Below, piece by piece: positions 41,562 to 49,045 of a stretch of DNA of 64,000 nt; position 1 is the first letter of the stretch; every line of letters begins with the position of its first letter. The notes beneath the pieces were generated by a model. It ran no database searches. It saw only the letters and a program-made list of their open reading frames with translations, and was not told the origin of the DNA. Position numbers and translations under genes: made by a program. The stretch is taken from the NCBI GenBank assembly GCA_019359015.1, contig JAHHID010000036.1, positions 1 to 64,000 on the forward strand. Reading direction: 5' to 3'. Source of the stretch: Spirirestis rafaelensis WJT71-NPBG6 (lineage in GTDB: Bacteria > Cyanobacteriota > Cyanobacteriia > Cyanobacteriales > Nostocaceae).

Positions 41562-42836
41562 ATGCAGACTTTAAAACAAGCGACAATACCTCCACAGTCA
41601 GATTCTGTACAATCTACTCCGTTTGATGCAGATAGCTTTGATCAAGTCGTCATGTCCACTTATGCGCGATTTCCCTTAGCCCTAGAAAAAGGCGCAGGAT
41701 GCCGCGTTTGGGATACACAAGGACGGGAATATCTGGATTTTGTCGCCGGAATTGCCACTTGCACTTTAGGACACGCCCACCCAGCATTAGTAGAAGCGGT
41801 GACAAAGCAAATTCAAAAGCTGCATCACGTTTCTAATTTGTACTACATTCCCGAACAAGCGGAATTAGCAAAATGGATAGTTGAACATTCTTGTAGCGAT
41901 CGCGTGTTTTTCTGCAATTCCGGCGCGGAAGCGAATGAAGCTGCAATTAAACTTGCGCGAAAATACGCACACACAGTATTACAAATTGACAAACCAATAA
42001 TACTCACAGCTCATGCCAGTTTCCACGGACGGACTTTGGCGACAATTACCGCTACCGGACAGCCGAAGTATCAAAAACACTTTGACCCATTAGTGCCGGG
42101 ATTCCACTATGTACCTTACAACGATATTGCCGCAGTAGAAGCCGCAATAAGCGAACTTGATGAAGGTGATTATCGCGTAGCGGCGATTTTAATCGAGCCA
42201 TTGCAAGGAGAAGGCGGAGTGCGTCCGGGTGACGTTGCTTACTTCCAAAAACTGCGGAAAATATGCGATGAAACCGGCATTTTATTGATTTTCGATGAAG
42301 TGCAAGTAGGGATGGGACGCAGCGGTAAATTATGGGGTTATGAACATCTTGGCGTTGAGCCGGATATTTTCACCAGTGCTAAAGGCTTGGGTGGCGGTAT
42401 CCCCATTGGCGCAATGATGAGTAAGTCATTCTGCGATGTTTTCCAACCTGGGGAACATGCTAGCACCTTTGGTGGCAATCCCTTTGCTTGTGGAGTTGCG
42501 CTTTCGGTGTGTCAGACATTGGAACAAGAGAATATTTTAGAGAATGTGCAGGATCGGGGCGAACAATTGCGAGATGGATTGAGAGCGATCGCTCTTAAAT
42601 ATCCCCACATAATTACCGAAGTACGCGGCTGGGGTTTAATCAACGGGATGGAGTTACAAGCAGACATTCAGCTAACCGCTGGTGATATCGTCAAAGCCGC
42701 AATGGACGAAGGCTTATTACTCGTACCAGCAGGACCGAAAGTTCTCCGCTTTGTACCACCGTTGATTGTGACAGAAAAAGAAGTAGAAACAGCATTGCAA
42801 GCTCTTGATAAGGCGATCGCCACTGTAACTGCATAG
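41562..42836 (+). CDS. argD: Acetylornithine aminotransferase ArgD
   Basis: 424 aa, class III PLP aminotransferase: 'CRVWDTQGREYLDFVAGIATCTLGHAHP', 'FFCNSGAEANEAAIKLARKYAH', 'SFHGRTLATITATGQPKYQKHFDPLVPGF', 'LLIFDEVQVGMGRSGKLWGYEHLGVEPDI', and the PLP-binding Lys in 'FTSAKGLGGGIPIGAMM'. It makes N-acetylornithine from N-acetylglutamate semialdehyde in arginine synthesis. A link to the nearby cyanophycin genes (arginine-aspartate polymer) is thematic, not an operon. Confidence 0.95.
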   Translation: MQTLKQATIPPQSDSVQSTPFDADSFDQVVMSTYARFPLALEKGAGCRVWDTQGREYLDFVAGIATCTLGHAHPALVEAVTKQIQKLHHVSNLYYIPEQAELAKWIVEHSCSDRVFFCNSGAEANEAAIKLARKYAHTVLQIDKPIILTAHASFHGRTLATITATGQPKYQKHFDPLVPGFHYVPYNDIAAVEAAISELDEGDYRVAAILIEPLQGEGGVRPGDVAYFQKLRKICDETGILLIFDEVQVGMGRSGKLWGYEHLGVEPDIFTSAKGLGGGIPIGAMMSKSFCDVFQPGEHASTFGGNPFACGVALSVCQTLEQENILENVQDRGEQLRDGLRAIALKYPHIITEVRGWGLINGMELQADIQLTAGDIVKAAMDEGLLLVPAGPKVLRFVPPLIVTEKEVETALQALDKAIATVTA

Positions 42837-42963
42837 GGCATTGGGCATCGGGCATTGGGCATCGGGCATAGGGCATCGGGAGATGGGGAGATGAGGAAGC
42901 AAATTCTCCCTTGTCCCCTTATCCCCTTGTCCCCCTGTCCCCCTGTCCCCTTGTCCCCAGTCC
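42837..42963. repeat. Tandem repeats between argD and larB
   Basis: GGGCATT/GGGCATC/GGGCATA heptamers (42838-42880) then CCCCTTGT/CCCCCTGT octamers (about 42908-42960). Convergent genes on either side; no coding signal. Confidence 0.7.
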
Positions 42964-43743
42964 CTAATCCCCAGTCGCCAACTTATTCGCAGTCCGCAAA
43001 ATCTGCCCTGCTAAAACAGCTGCGCCAAAGCCATTATCAATATTCACTACTCCGACTCCGGCAGCACAGGAATTGAGCATTGTCAAGAGGGGCGCTAACC
43101 CACCAAAACTTGCACCGTAACCGATGCTAGTGGGAACGGCAATTACCGGACAATCTGCCAAACCCGCAACCACACTGGGTAAAGCGCCTTCCATCCCCGC
43201 AACGACAATTAACACCGAAGCCGAATCGATGACATGGCGGTTATTCAACAAGCGGTGAATACCAGCGACGCCGACATCCCAAAGGCGTTCTACGCGGAAA
43301 CCAGAAAGTTCAGCAGTGACAGCAGCTTCTTCAGCTACAGGTAAATCAGCAGTACCAGCCGAAAGAATGCCAATATTACCAGAATACTGAGGTTCGATAG
43401 TTGGGGGAGTTATGGCACAAATCCGCGCCGACTCGTAATATCGCAAACCTTGAACCTTGCTTGCGAGTGTAGCGTAAACTTCTGGTTCAATTCGCGTAGC
43501 CATCACCACCGGGTTACGCAGACGCATCACTTCCATAATTTGAGCAATTTGATCCGGAGTTTTGCCAAGTCCCCAAATCACCTCTGGAAAGCCGGTTCTC
43601 AATTGGCGATGGTGGTCGATTTTGGCAAACTCACCGACAGGCTCATAAGCTAAATTTTTCAGTTTGTCTAACGCCACATCAGGGGTGACGTTACCATTAG
43701 CGACTGCTTGTAGGAGCGATCGCAAATCTTTTTCATCAGTCAT
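42964..43743 (-). CDS. larB: LarB, nickel-pincer cofactor biosynthesis carboxylase
   Basis: 259 aa from the ATG at 43743; the open frame upstream is repeat sequence (MPYALCPMPYA). The N-terminal part is 'LRSLLQAVANGNVTPDVALDKLKNLAYEPVGEFAKIDHHRQLRTGFPEVIWG'. The C-terminal PurE/AIR-carboxylase-like domain has 'GNIGILSAGTADLPVAEEAAVTAEL', 'VAGMEGALPSVVAGLADCPVIAVPTSIGYGASFGG' and 'NIDNGFGAAVLAGQI'. LarB carboxylates nicotinate adenine dinucleotide at the start of the pathway to the nickel cofactor of lactate racemase-type enzymes. Family certain; which enzyme uses the cofactor here is unknown. Confidence 0.92.
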   Translation of the reverse strand: MTDEKDLRSLLQAVANGNVTPDVALDKLKNLAYEPVGEFAKIDHHRQLRTGFPEVIWGLGKTPDQIAQIMEVMRLRNPVVMATRIEPEVYATLASKVQGLRYYESARICAITPPTIEPQYSGNIGILSAGTADLPVAEEAAVTAELSGFRVERLWDVGVAGIHRLLNNRHVIDSASVLIVVAGMEGALPSVVAGLADCPVIAVPTSIGYGASFGGLAPLLTMLNSCAAGVGVVNIDNGFGAAVLAGQILRTANKLATGD

Positions 43744-43850
43744 TGTTAATTGGGCATAGGGCATAGGGCATAGGGCATAGGGCATTGGGCATAGGGCATT
43801 GGTAATAATTCTTTTTCTAGGGACTAGGGACTAGTCCCTAGTCCCCATTC
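43744..43850. repeat. Heptamer repeats, GGGCATA type
   Basis: About seven GGGCATA/GGGCATT units (43752-43800) are followed by the nested palindrome AGGGACTAGGGACTAGTCCC (about 43819-43838). It sits between the co-oriented larB and solute-binding-protein genes. Confidence 0.7.
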
Positions 43851-43851
43851 C

Positions 43852-45639
43852 CTAATCAGTTACTTTCAATTCGTAGAGGTTCCAGAATGGACCACCAAGA
43901 GCACTGTACTTCACACCGGTAAAGCGATCACGCACAGCTTGTAAATTCAACCTTTCCACCAAATGAATAAACGGCAACTGTTCCGAAGCGATGCGCTGAT
44001 ATTCGTAATAATATTGCTTACGCTTGTTTTCATCAACTTCCTGCGCTCCTTTAATATAAAGCAGATCAATTTGCTTTTCCCAGTCAGCAGCTTCCCACCC
44101 AGTTATTCCGGACTGTCCCGGTTGTGGAGCTTGATTAAATGTGTGGGATGCTCCATTAATCCTCCAGATATTGCTGGCACCATGAGGTTCAATTCCACCT
44201 CCAGCAAATCCCCCAAGGTAACAATCCCAAGTTTGGGCAACTTTAAGTTTATCCAAATAAGCGTTGAAACTAAGAATTTGCAAATCAACTCTAATCCCTA
44301 GTTTAGCCAAATCGCGTCTGATTTGCGCTGCCATGTCTCCTCTAACTTTTCTTTCGGCATTAGTTAGCAAAGTGAATCGTACTTGATTTCCGTCAGCATC
44401 TACTAATTGATTTGCAGAGTTATATTTGAAGCCTGCTTGTAAAAGTAATTTCTTTGCCTTTTCTGGATCGTGATTGTAAACCTTTAAACCTTTTTCTGGT
44501 GGAAGGTAAAAGGGACTTTTGACATAAACAAAGGAATTTTGCAGTTCACCTAATCCCCGAAAAGCATTTGTTTTCATCGTTTCGCGGTCAAGGGCATAAG
44601 CTATAGCCTGCCGAAATTCCTTTTTATTAAACCACCGAGACTTGATCGGATCTACAGAAGGCTCGCCCTTAGAATTTTTAGCTTTACTTAAGTTGAAAGA
44701 AATAAAAGTCGTACCTGTATCTGGTCCACCGTTATATATTTTAAATTTCGCCCGTTTTTCCTCTTGTTTGAGCAAACTAAACCCTTCCGGAGCAACTTCC
44801 AAATCATCTAATTGTCCAGAGCGAAAACTAATCAACTGGTTCTCAGTAGATTCAATAATTTGGTAAACAATTCGCTCAATATAAGGTTGAGGTTTACCTT
44901 GAGCATCTTTGCGCCAATAGTATGGATTGCGCCGGAATATCACTCGCTGACTGGGAATATAGCTTTCCATCACATAGGGACCGTTACCGACAATTTCTTT
45001 CAGATTGGTTCCTGTCGTCCACATTGAGAGAAACTGAAGATTGCCATCAGATCCCTTCGTTTGGGTAGATTTTTGCAGGATATGAGCCGGCAAAATTTCT
45101 ATTCCACCTACTAATCTCAAAAAAGGCGCAAACGGTTCCGGCACAGTGAATTCTACTCGACGTTCATCAAGTTTTTTCACTGTCGGCAACTTACCGCTTT
45201 CGCCAATTTTTAGAGCATCTTTGGTAGGCGTAGGTACTTTGGGATTTAGGTAAATGTCTTTGTAGGTAAAGACAATATCATCAGCAGTCATTGGTTGACC
45301 ATCTGACCACTTAAGTCCTGGTCGCAGGGTAATTACAATTCGCTGCCCATTATTAGTGACTTCCCAAGACTCAGCTAAAGCAGGTTCTAGCTTAGTCGTG
45401 AACGGGTTTGTTGTCATCAACGAGTCATAAATAAAACCAAAAACACTATATGCCGACTCATTCAGCGCTGGGTTAAAAGTTGAAGGCTCACCTAAAACGG
45501 CAATGACGAGTTGCGGCACCTGAGCCGCAGCGGTTCTGAAATTAGCAGGGTTGCAAGCGGTAACTGTAAGTGCTGTAATCATCAGAATTACGAGTAACCA
45601 AGAACGCCTGATTGTGGGAAAGATGCTAGCAAATTTCAT
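43852..45639 (-). CDS. ABC transporter solute-binding lipoprotein, family 5 (peptide/nickel type)
   Basis: 595 aa from the ATG at 45639. An N-terminal lipoprotein signal (hydrophobic 13-27, lipobox 'LTVTAC' with Cys29) anchors it outside the inner membrane. Then come 'FNPALNESAYSVFGFIYDSLMTTNPFTTKLEPALAESWEV', 'LRPGLKWSDGQPMTADDIVFTYK' (SBP_bac_5 signature), 'GTTFISFNLSK' and 'FRQAIAYALDRETM'. It should capture oligopeptides or similar ligands for an ABC importer, but no permease gene lies nearby in the window. Orphan binding proteins are common in cyanobacteria. The next stretch (45640-45996) has no gene. Confidence 0.92.
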   Translation of the reverse strand: MKFASIFPTIRRSWLLVILMITALTVTACNPANFRTAAAQVPQLVIAVLGEPSTFNPALNESAYSVFGFIYDSLMTTNPFTTKLEPALAESWEVTNNGQRIVITLRPGLKWSDGQPMTADDIVFTYKDIYLNPKVPTPTKDALKIGESGKLPTVKKLDERRVEFTVPEPFAPFLRLVGGIEILPAHILQKSTQTKGSDGNLQFLSMWTTGTNLKEIVGNGPYVMESYIPSQRVIFRRNPYYWRKDAQGKPQPYIERIVYQIIESTENQLISFRSGQLDDLEVAPEGFSLLKQEEKRAKFKIYNGGPDTGTTFISFNLSKAKNSKGEPSVDPIKSRWFNKKEFRQAIAYALDRETMKTNAFRGLGELQNSFVYVKSPFYLPPEKGLKVYNHDPEKAKKLLLQAGFKYNSANQLVDADGNQVRFTLLTNAERKVRGDMAAQIRRDLAKLGIRVDLQILSFNAYLDKLKVAQTWDCYLGGFAGGGIEPHGASNIWRINGASHTFNQAPQPGQSGITGWEAADWEKQIDLLYIKGAQEVDENKRKQYYYEYQRIASEQLPFIHLVERLNLQAVRDRFTGVKYSALGGPFWNLYELKVTD

Positions 45640-45996
45640 AATTTTAATATTCAAGTCTTTTGCTAAAGTGATTAAGATTGTAGCCAACCCAGGAAGTTTT
45701 TAGTTTTTTTGAGATACTGAATACCACTATTTCGTAAAATCTCTACAACTTCATATTTTGATTGCTACTTAAAAATACTTTTGTTTTATCATTTTTTAGC
45801 AATGCCCATCCACAAATTACTTTCAATGTAAAGTATCACTGGCGATTGCTAATAAGCTTGACTAGTTCGGTCTGATAATACTTCTAATCAACCGATATTT
45901 GTTATTTCCTCTAAGGTTTCTTTGTTGCTATCAATCATTAATTCCCATCTTAACCACTGTTAAAATAGCGCCACTAAGCCAGCAAATAAAATTTAC
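45640..45996. other. Intergenic region upstream of the binding-protein gene
   Basis: 357 bp, AT-rich, no ORF worth calling. It should contain the promoter of the leftward binding-protein gene. No strong repeat or hairpin noticed. Confidence 0.4.
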
Positions 45997-46479
45997 TCAC
46001 TCAGCAAAGAGCAAAACAACAGCATAAGCACAAATACCTTCTTCGCGTCCCACGGGACCTAATTTTTCGTTAGTCGTGGCTTTGATACCAACTTGATTTG
46101 GTTGTAATTGTAAAACACCCGCTAATTTGTCGCGCATATTACCAATATGCGGTTTTAACTTTGGACGTTCTGCGACTACTACCGAATCAATATTGCCAAT
46201 TTGCCAACCGCGATCGCGTATCAGTTTATCTACTTGAGCTAATAACATTAAACTATCAGCCCCCGCCCATTGAGCATCGCTAGGGGGGAAATAATGTCCA
46301 ATATCCCCTAAAGACAAAGCACCCAACATCGCGTCCATAATCGCGTGCGTTAGGACATCAGCATCACTATGTCCTAACAAACCAACTTCGTGAGGAATCT
46401 TAACACCTCCCAAAATCAAAGAGCGATCGCTCACCAGTTGGTGAATATCATAACCGTTACCAATGCGAATATTAGTCAT
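45997..46479 (-). CDS. ispF: 2-C-methyl-D-erythritol 2,4-cyclodiphosphate synthase IspF
   Basis: 160 aa, full length. Zn-site and substrate motifs are seen: '[12 protein letters not shown]' (Asp/His) and '[35 protein letters not shown]'. The end is '[26 protein letters not shown]'. It catalyses the fifth step of the MEP isoprenoid pathway, needed for carotenoids, phytol and quinones. Separated from trmD by 140 bp of repeat-rich sequence, same strand. Confidence 0.97.
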   Translation of the reverse strand: MTNIRIGNGYDIHQLVSDRSLILGGVKIPHEVGLLGHSDADVLTHAIMDAMLGALSLGDIGHYFPPSDAQWAGADSLMLLAQVDKLIRDRGWQIGNIDSVVVAERPKLKPHIGNMRDKLAGVLQLQPNQVGIKATTNEKLGPVGREEGICAYAVVLLFAE

Positions 46480-46619
46480 TAATTAGTTGTTGGTTGTTAG
46501 TTACTATTTATTGGACATTGGGAAAACAGAAGGGGAAAGGGGAAAGGGAAAAGAATTAATTCTTCATCTGTCTCCCCCTGCTCTCTTGTCCCCCCCTGCT
46601 CCTTATCTCCCTATCGCTC

Positions 46620-47303
46620 CTACTCCCCCGGCTCATTGAGCAAATCAGGACGACGTAAGCGTGTTCTTGCAACTTGTTGTTGATAACGCCACTTGGCGAT
46701 CGCTGCATGATTACCGCTAAGTAATACATCAGGCACTTTCCAGCCGCGAAAATTTGCCGGACGGGTATACTGGGGATAGTCTAATAATCCCTCCTCAAAA
46801 CTTTCTGATTCTAAAGACTCCGCTTTGCCCACGGTTCCGGGAAGCAGTCGCATCACGCCATTAATCAAAGCCATTGCCGGAATTTCTCCACCCGTTAATA
46901 CAAAATCACCCAGAGATACTTCGCGGGTAACTAAATGCAGCACTCGCTCATCTACTCCTTCATAATGTCCACAGATGACAATTAACTGGTCATAATTTGT
47001 CGCCAGTTCTCGTAACAGCGGTTGATTTATCGTTTGACCTTGAGGACTCATCAAAATAACCTCTCTGCGAGGTAAAATCGGCAGCGACTCCACAGCCTTA
47101 AAAATGGGTTCTGGCTTCATCAGCATTCCCACTCCACCACCATATGGTTCATCATCCACCTTCCGGTGCTTGTCAGTGGTAAAGTCTCGTGGATTAACCA
47201 AATTAATTTCGGCAATTTTTTTGGCTAAAGCTTTACCCAAAAGCCCAGAACTGAGAACAGAGATAAACGAGTCAGGAAATAGCGTAACTATATCAAAGCG
47301 CAC
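46620..47303 (-). CDS. trmD: tRNA (guanine37-N1)-methyltransferase TrmD
   Basis: 227 aa, full length. The trefoil-knot SPOUT motifs are present: 'MRFDIVTLFPDSF', 'VDDEPYGGGVGMLMKPEPIF', 'LIVICGHYEGVDERV', 'SLGDFVLTGGEIPAMALINGVMRLLPG' and 'SLESESFEEGLLDYPQYTRP'. It methylates G37 next to the anticodon in tRNAs reading CNN codons, preventing frameshifts. Not clustered with rimM or rplS here, unlike in many bacteria. Confidence 0.97.
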   Translation of the reverse strand: MRFDIVTLFPDSFISVLSSGLLGKALAKKIAEINLVNPRDFTTDKHRKVDDEPYGGGVGMLMKPEPIFKAVESLPILPRREVILMSPQGQTINQPLLRELATNYDQLIVICGHYEGVDERVLHLVTREVSLGDFVLTGGEIPAMALINGVMRLLPGTVGKAESLESESFEEGLLDYPQYTRPANFRGWKVPDVLLSGNHAAIAKWRYQQQVARTRLRRPDLLNEPGE

Positions 47304-47999
47304 AGTAATTCGTATTCAACGACACTAATCTTAAATTGGCATGTCTGAAAAAAGAGGGGGAAAGGGGAATTTTAAGAGGAAAAAGGTTAAAGGGGAAAGG
47401 GGAAAGGAATAAAAAAACTTTTATCTTTGTTGTTCGCTTTCCCCCCTTTATGACCCTTGCCCCTTGCACCAGTGCAAGAGTCCCTCTCCCCGTCTGATGT
47501 CGCGTACAAGACTTATGGGGTTTCATCAATAGTATCTAAAAGTACCAGACAAGATTGGATTTTCTGCGGCAGCAAAAGTTTTTCTAATTACTTAATTTAT
47601 GTTTAAATATTGTGACAACTACATTTAAATTAATAATCGAAGCAAGTTAACAACTTCCACCTGATGCATCAAGCCAGCCTCAGAAAAAAGCGTGCCAATA
47701 CCTGCTTTCCCCAAGCAGTATTATGCCAGTCTGGAAAATTAGGACAGGTGAAAAACACTCTTCTTTGTGCTGAGGAACGGCAAAAGACACTACCGCTCGT
47801 TGGGGTATGACAGTCTCAAGGAAGCAAAAATTTCTCCCTACCTTCAGATTTGTCTACACATCAAGCAACAGAGCGGAGTTTCTGCAAAAGCCGCAACTCA
47901 ACGCCTGTTCAAGTGTCCTCCTTTGAAGCGAAGCGGGAACATTATCAGAAAAAATGAACCTTGTTTTATTCACCCGAAGTTGTTGACAGGAGAAACACA
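47304..47999. other. Long intergenic region before the cyanophycin genes
   Basis: 696 bp between trmD (leftward) and cphB (rightward). About 47350-47460 is purine/pyrimidine tandem repeat. From 47560 to 47960 the sequence is AT-rich and then mixed, with only poor short ORFs. I take it as promoter and leader of the cphB-cphA unit, perhaps with gene remnants. Confidence 0.4.
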
Positions 48000-48863
48000 A
48001 TGCCGCAATTAAAAGCTAAATCGCTGGAAATGAGGACACCTCAAGCAACTAAGACCGCCGTTCTAGTTATCGGAGGCGCAGAAGACAAAGTTCACGGACG
48101 TGAAATCCTGAGAACTTTTTTTGGACGTGCCGGTGCTAGCAATGGCTATATTACAATAATTCCATCAGCCTCCCGCGAACCTGCCATCATTGGTGGTCGG
48201 TATACCCGGATTTTTGAAGAAATGGGTGCTAAAAAGGTTGAGATATTAGACATTCGGGAACGGGAACAGTGTGAAAGCGCCGAAACAAAAGCATCCTTAG
48301 AAGCCTGTAGCGGGGTGTTTTTGACAGGAGGGGATCAATTGCGCCTTTGCGGTGTGTTGGCGGATACGCCAGCGATGGAAATTATCAGGCAACGAGTGAG
48401 AGCAGGGCAGCTTACCTTAGCAGGCACTTCGGCAGGGGCAGCAGTGATGGGGCATCATATGATTGCTGGCGGTGGCAGTGGTGAAACACCAAAACGTTCT
48501 CTAGTTGATATGGCGACAGGTTTAGGATTTATTCCAGAAGTTATTGTCGATCAACACTTTCACAATCGCAATCGGATGGGAAGGTTAATTAGCGCGATCG
48601 CCGCACATCCCGATCGCCTGGGCATTGGTATCGATGAAGATACCTGTGCCATGTTTGAAAGGGATGGTTGGCTACAAGCTATGGGCAAAGGCAGTGTAAC
48701 AATTGTCGATCCCACAGAAGTGACACACACCAACGAACCCCATGTCGGAGCTTCAGAACCGCTAACGGTGCATAATTTGCGACTGCATATCCTCAGTCAT
48801 GGCGATCGCTTCCACCTATACCAACGCACCGTTCTACCCGCTGTACACCGTATTTCCAGCTGA
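48000..48863 (+). CDS. cphB: Cyanophycinase CphB
   Basis: 287 aa from the ATG at 48000, with AGGAG 8 nt upstream. Core: 'TAVLVIGGAEDKVHGREILRTFFGRAGASNGYITIIPSASREPAIIG', nucleophile Ser in 'LTLAGTSAGAAVMGHHMIAGG', and 'GLGFIPEVIVDQHFHNRNRMGRLISAIA'. A peptidase S51-type serine exopeptidase that degrades cyanophycin to beta-Asp-Arg dipeptides in the cytoplasm. It precedes cphA by 182 bp, the usual cphB-cphA order, so store breakdown and synthesis are neighbours. Confidence 0.97.
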   Translation: MPQLKAKSLEMRTPQATKTAVLVIGGAEDKVHGREILRTFFGRAGASNGYITIIPSASREPAIIGGRYTRIFEEMGAKKVEILDIREREQCESAETKASLEACSGVFLTGGDQLRLCGVLADTPAMEIIRQRVRAGQLTLAGTSAGAAVMGHHMIAGGGSGETPKRSLVDMATGLGFIPEVIVDQHFHNRNRMGRLISAIAAHPDRLGIGIDEDTCAMFERDGWLQAMGKGSVTIVDPTEVTHTNEPHVGASEPLTVHNLRLHILSHGDRFHLYQRTVLPAVHRISS

Positions 48864-48892
48864 CGGAATAGAGTATCTGAGGTTACACTGTG

Positions 48893-48983
48893 TTGACCGC
48901 TAATTTCTCGCTAGCTGGAGAAAAGTAAGGATAATACCATGTAAAAATAAAAAACTGTTTGCAATGAACAGTTTAGCGGTCAA
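48893..48983. promoter_or_regulatory. Nested inverted repeats between cphB and cphA
   Basis: TTGACCGCTAA (48893-48903) and TTAGCGGTCAA (48973-48983) are perfect 11-bp complements. Inside lies a second hairpin, AAACTGTT (48952-48959) with AACAGTTT (48967-48974). They sit 60 nt ahead of the cphA start. They could terminate, attenuate or bind a regulator. Purely structural observation. Confidence 0.5.
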
Positions 48984-49045
48984 TTCGAGTATGAAACTAG
49001 TAGAAAACTAGAATTTAGGTTCCGAATCTCCATCTACCTATTCCC

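Noticed and set aside
47767-48012. 81-codon ORF upstream of cphB
   Set aside because: It overlaps the cphB start in another frame and shows no family motif; probably chance.
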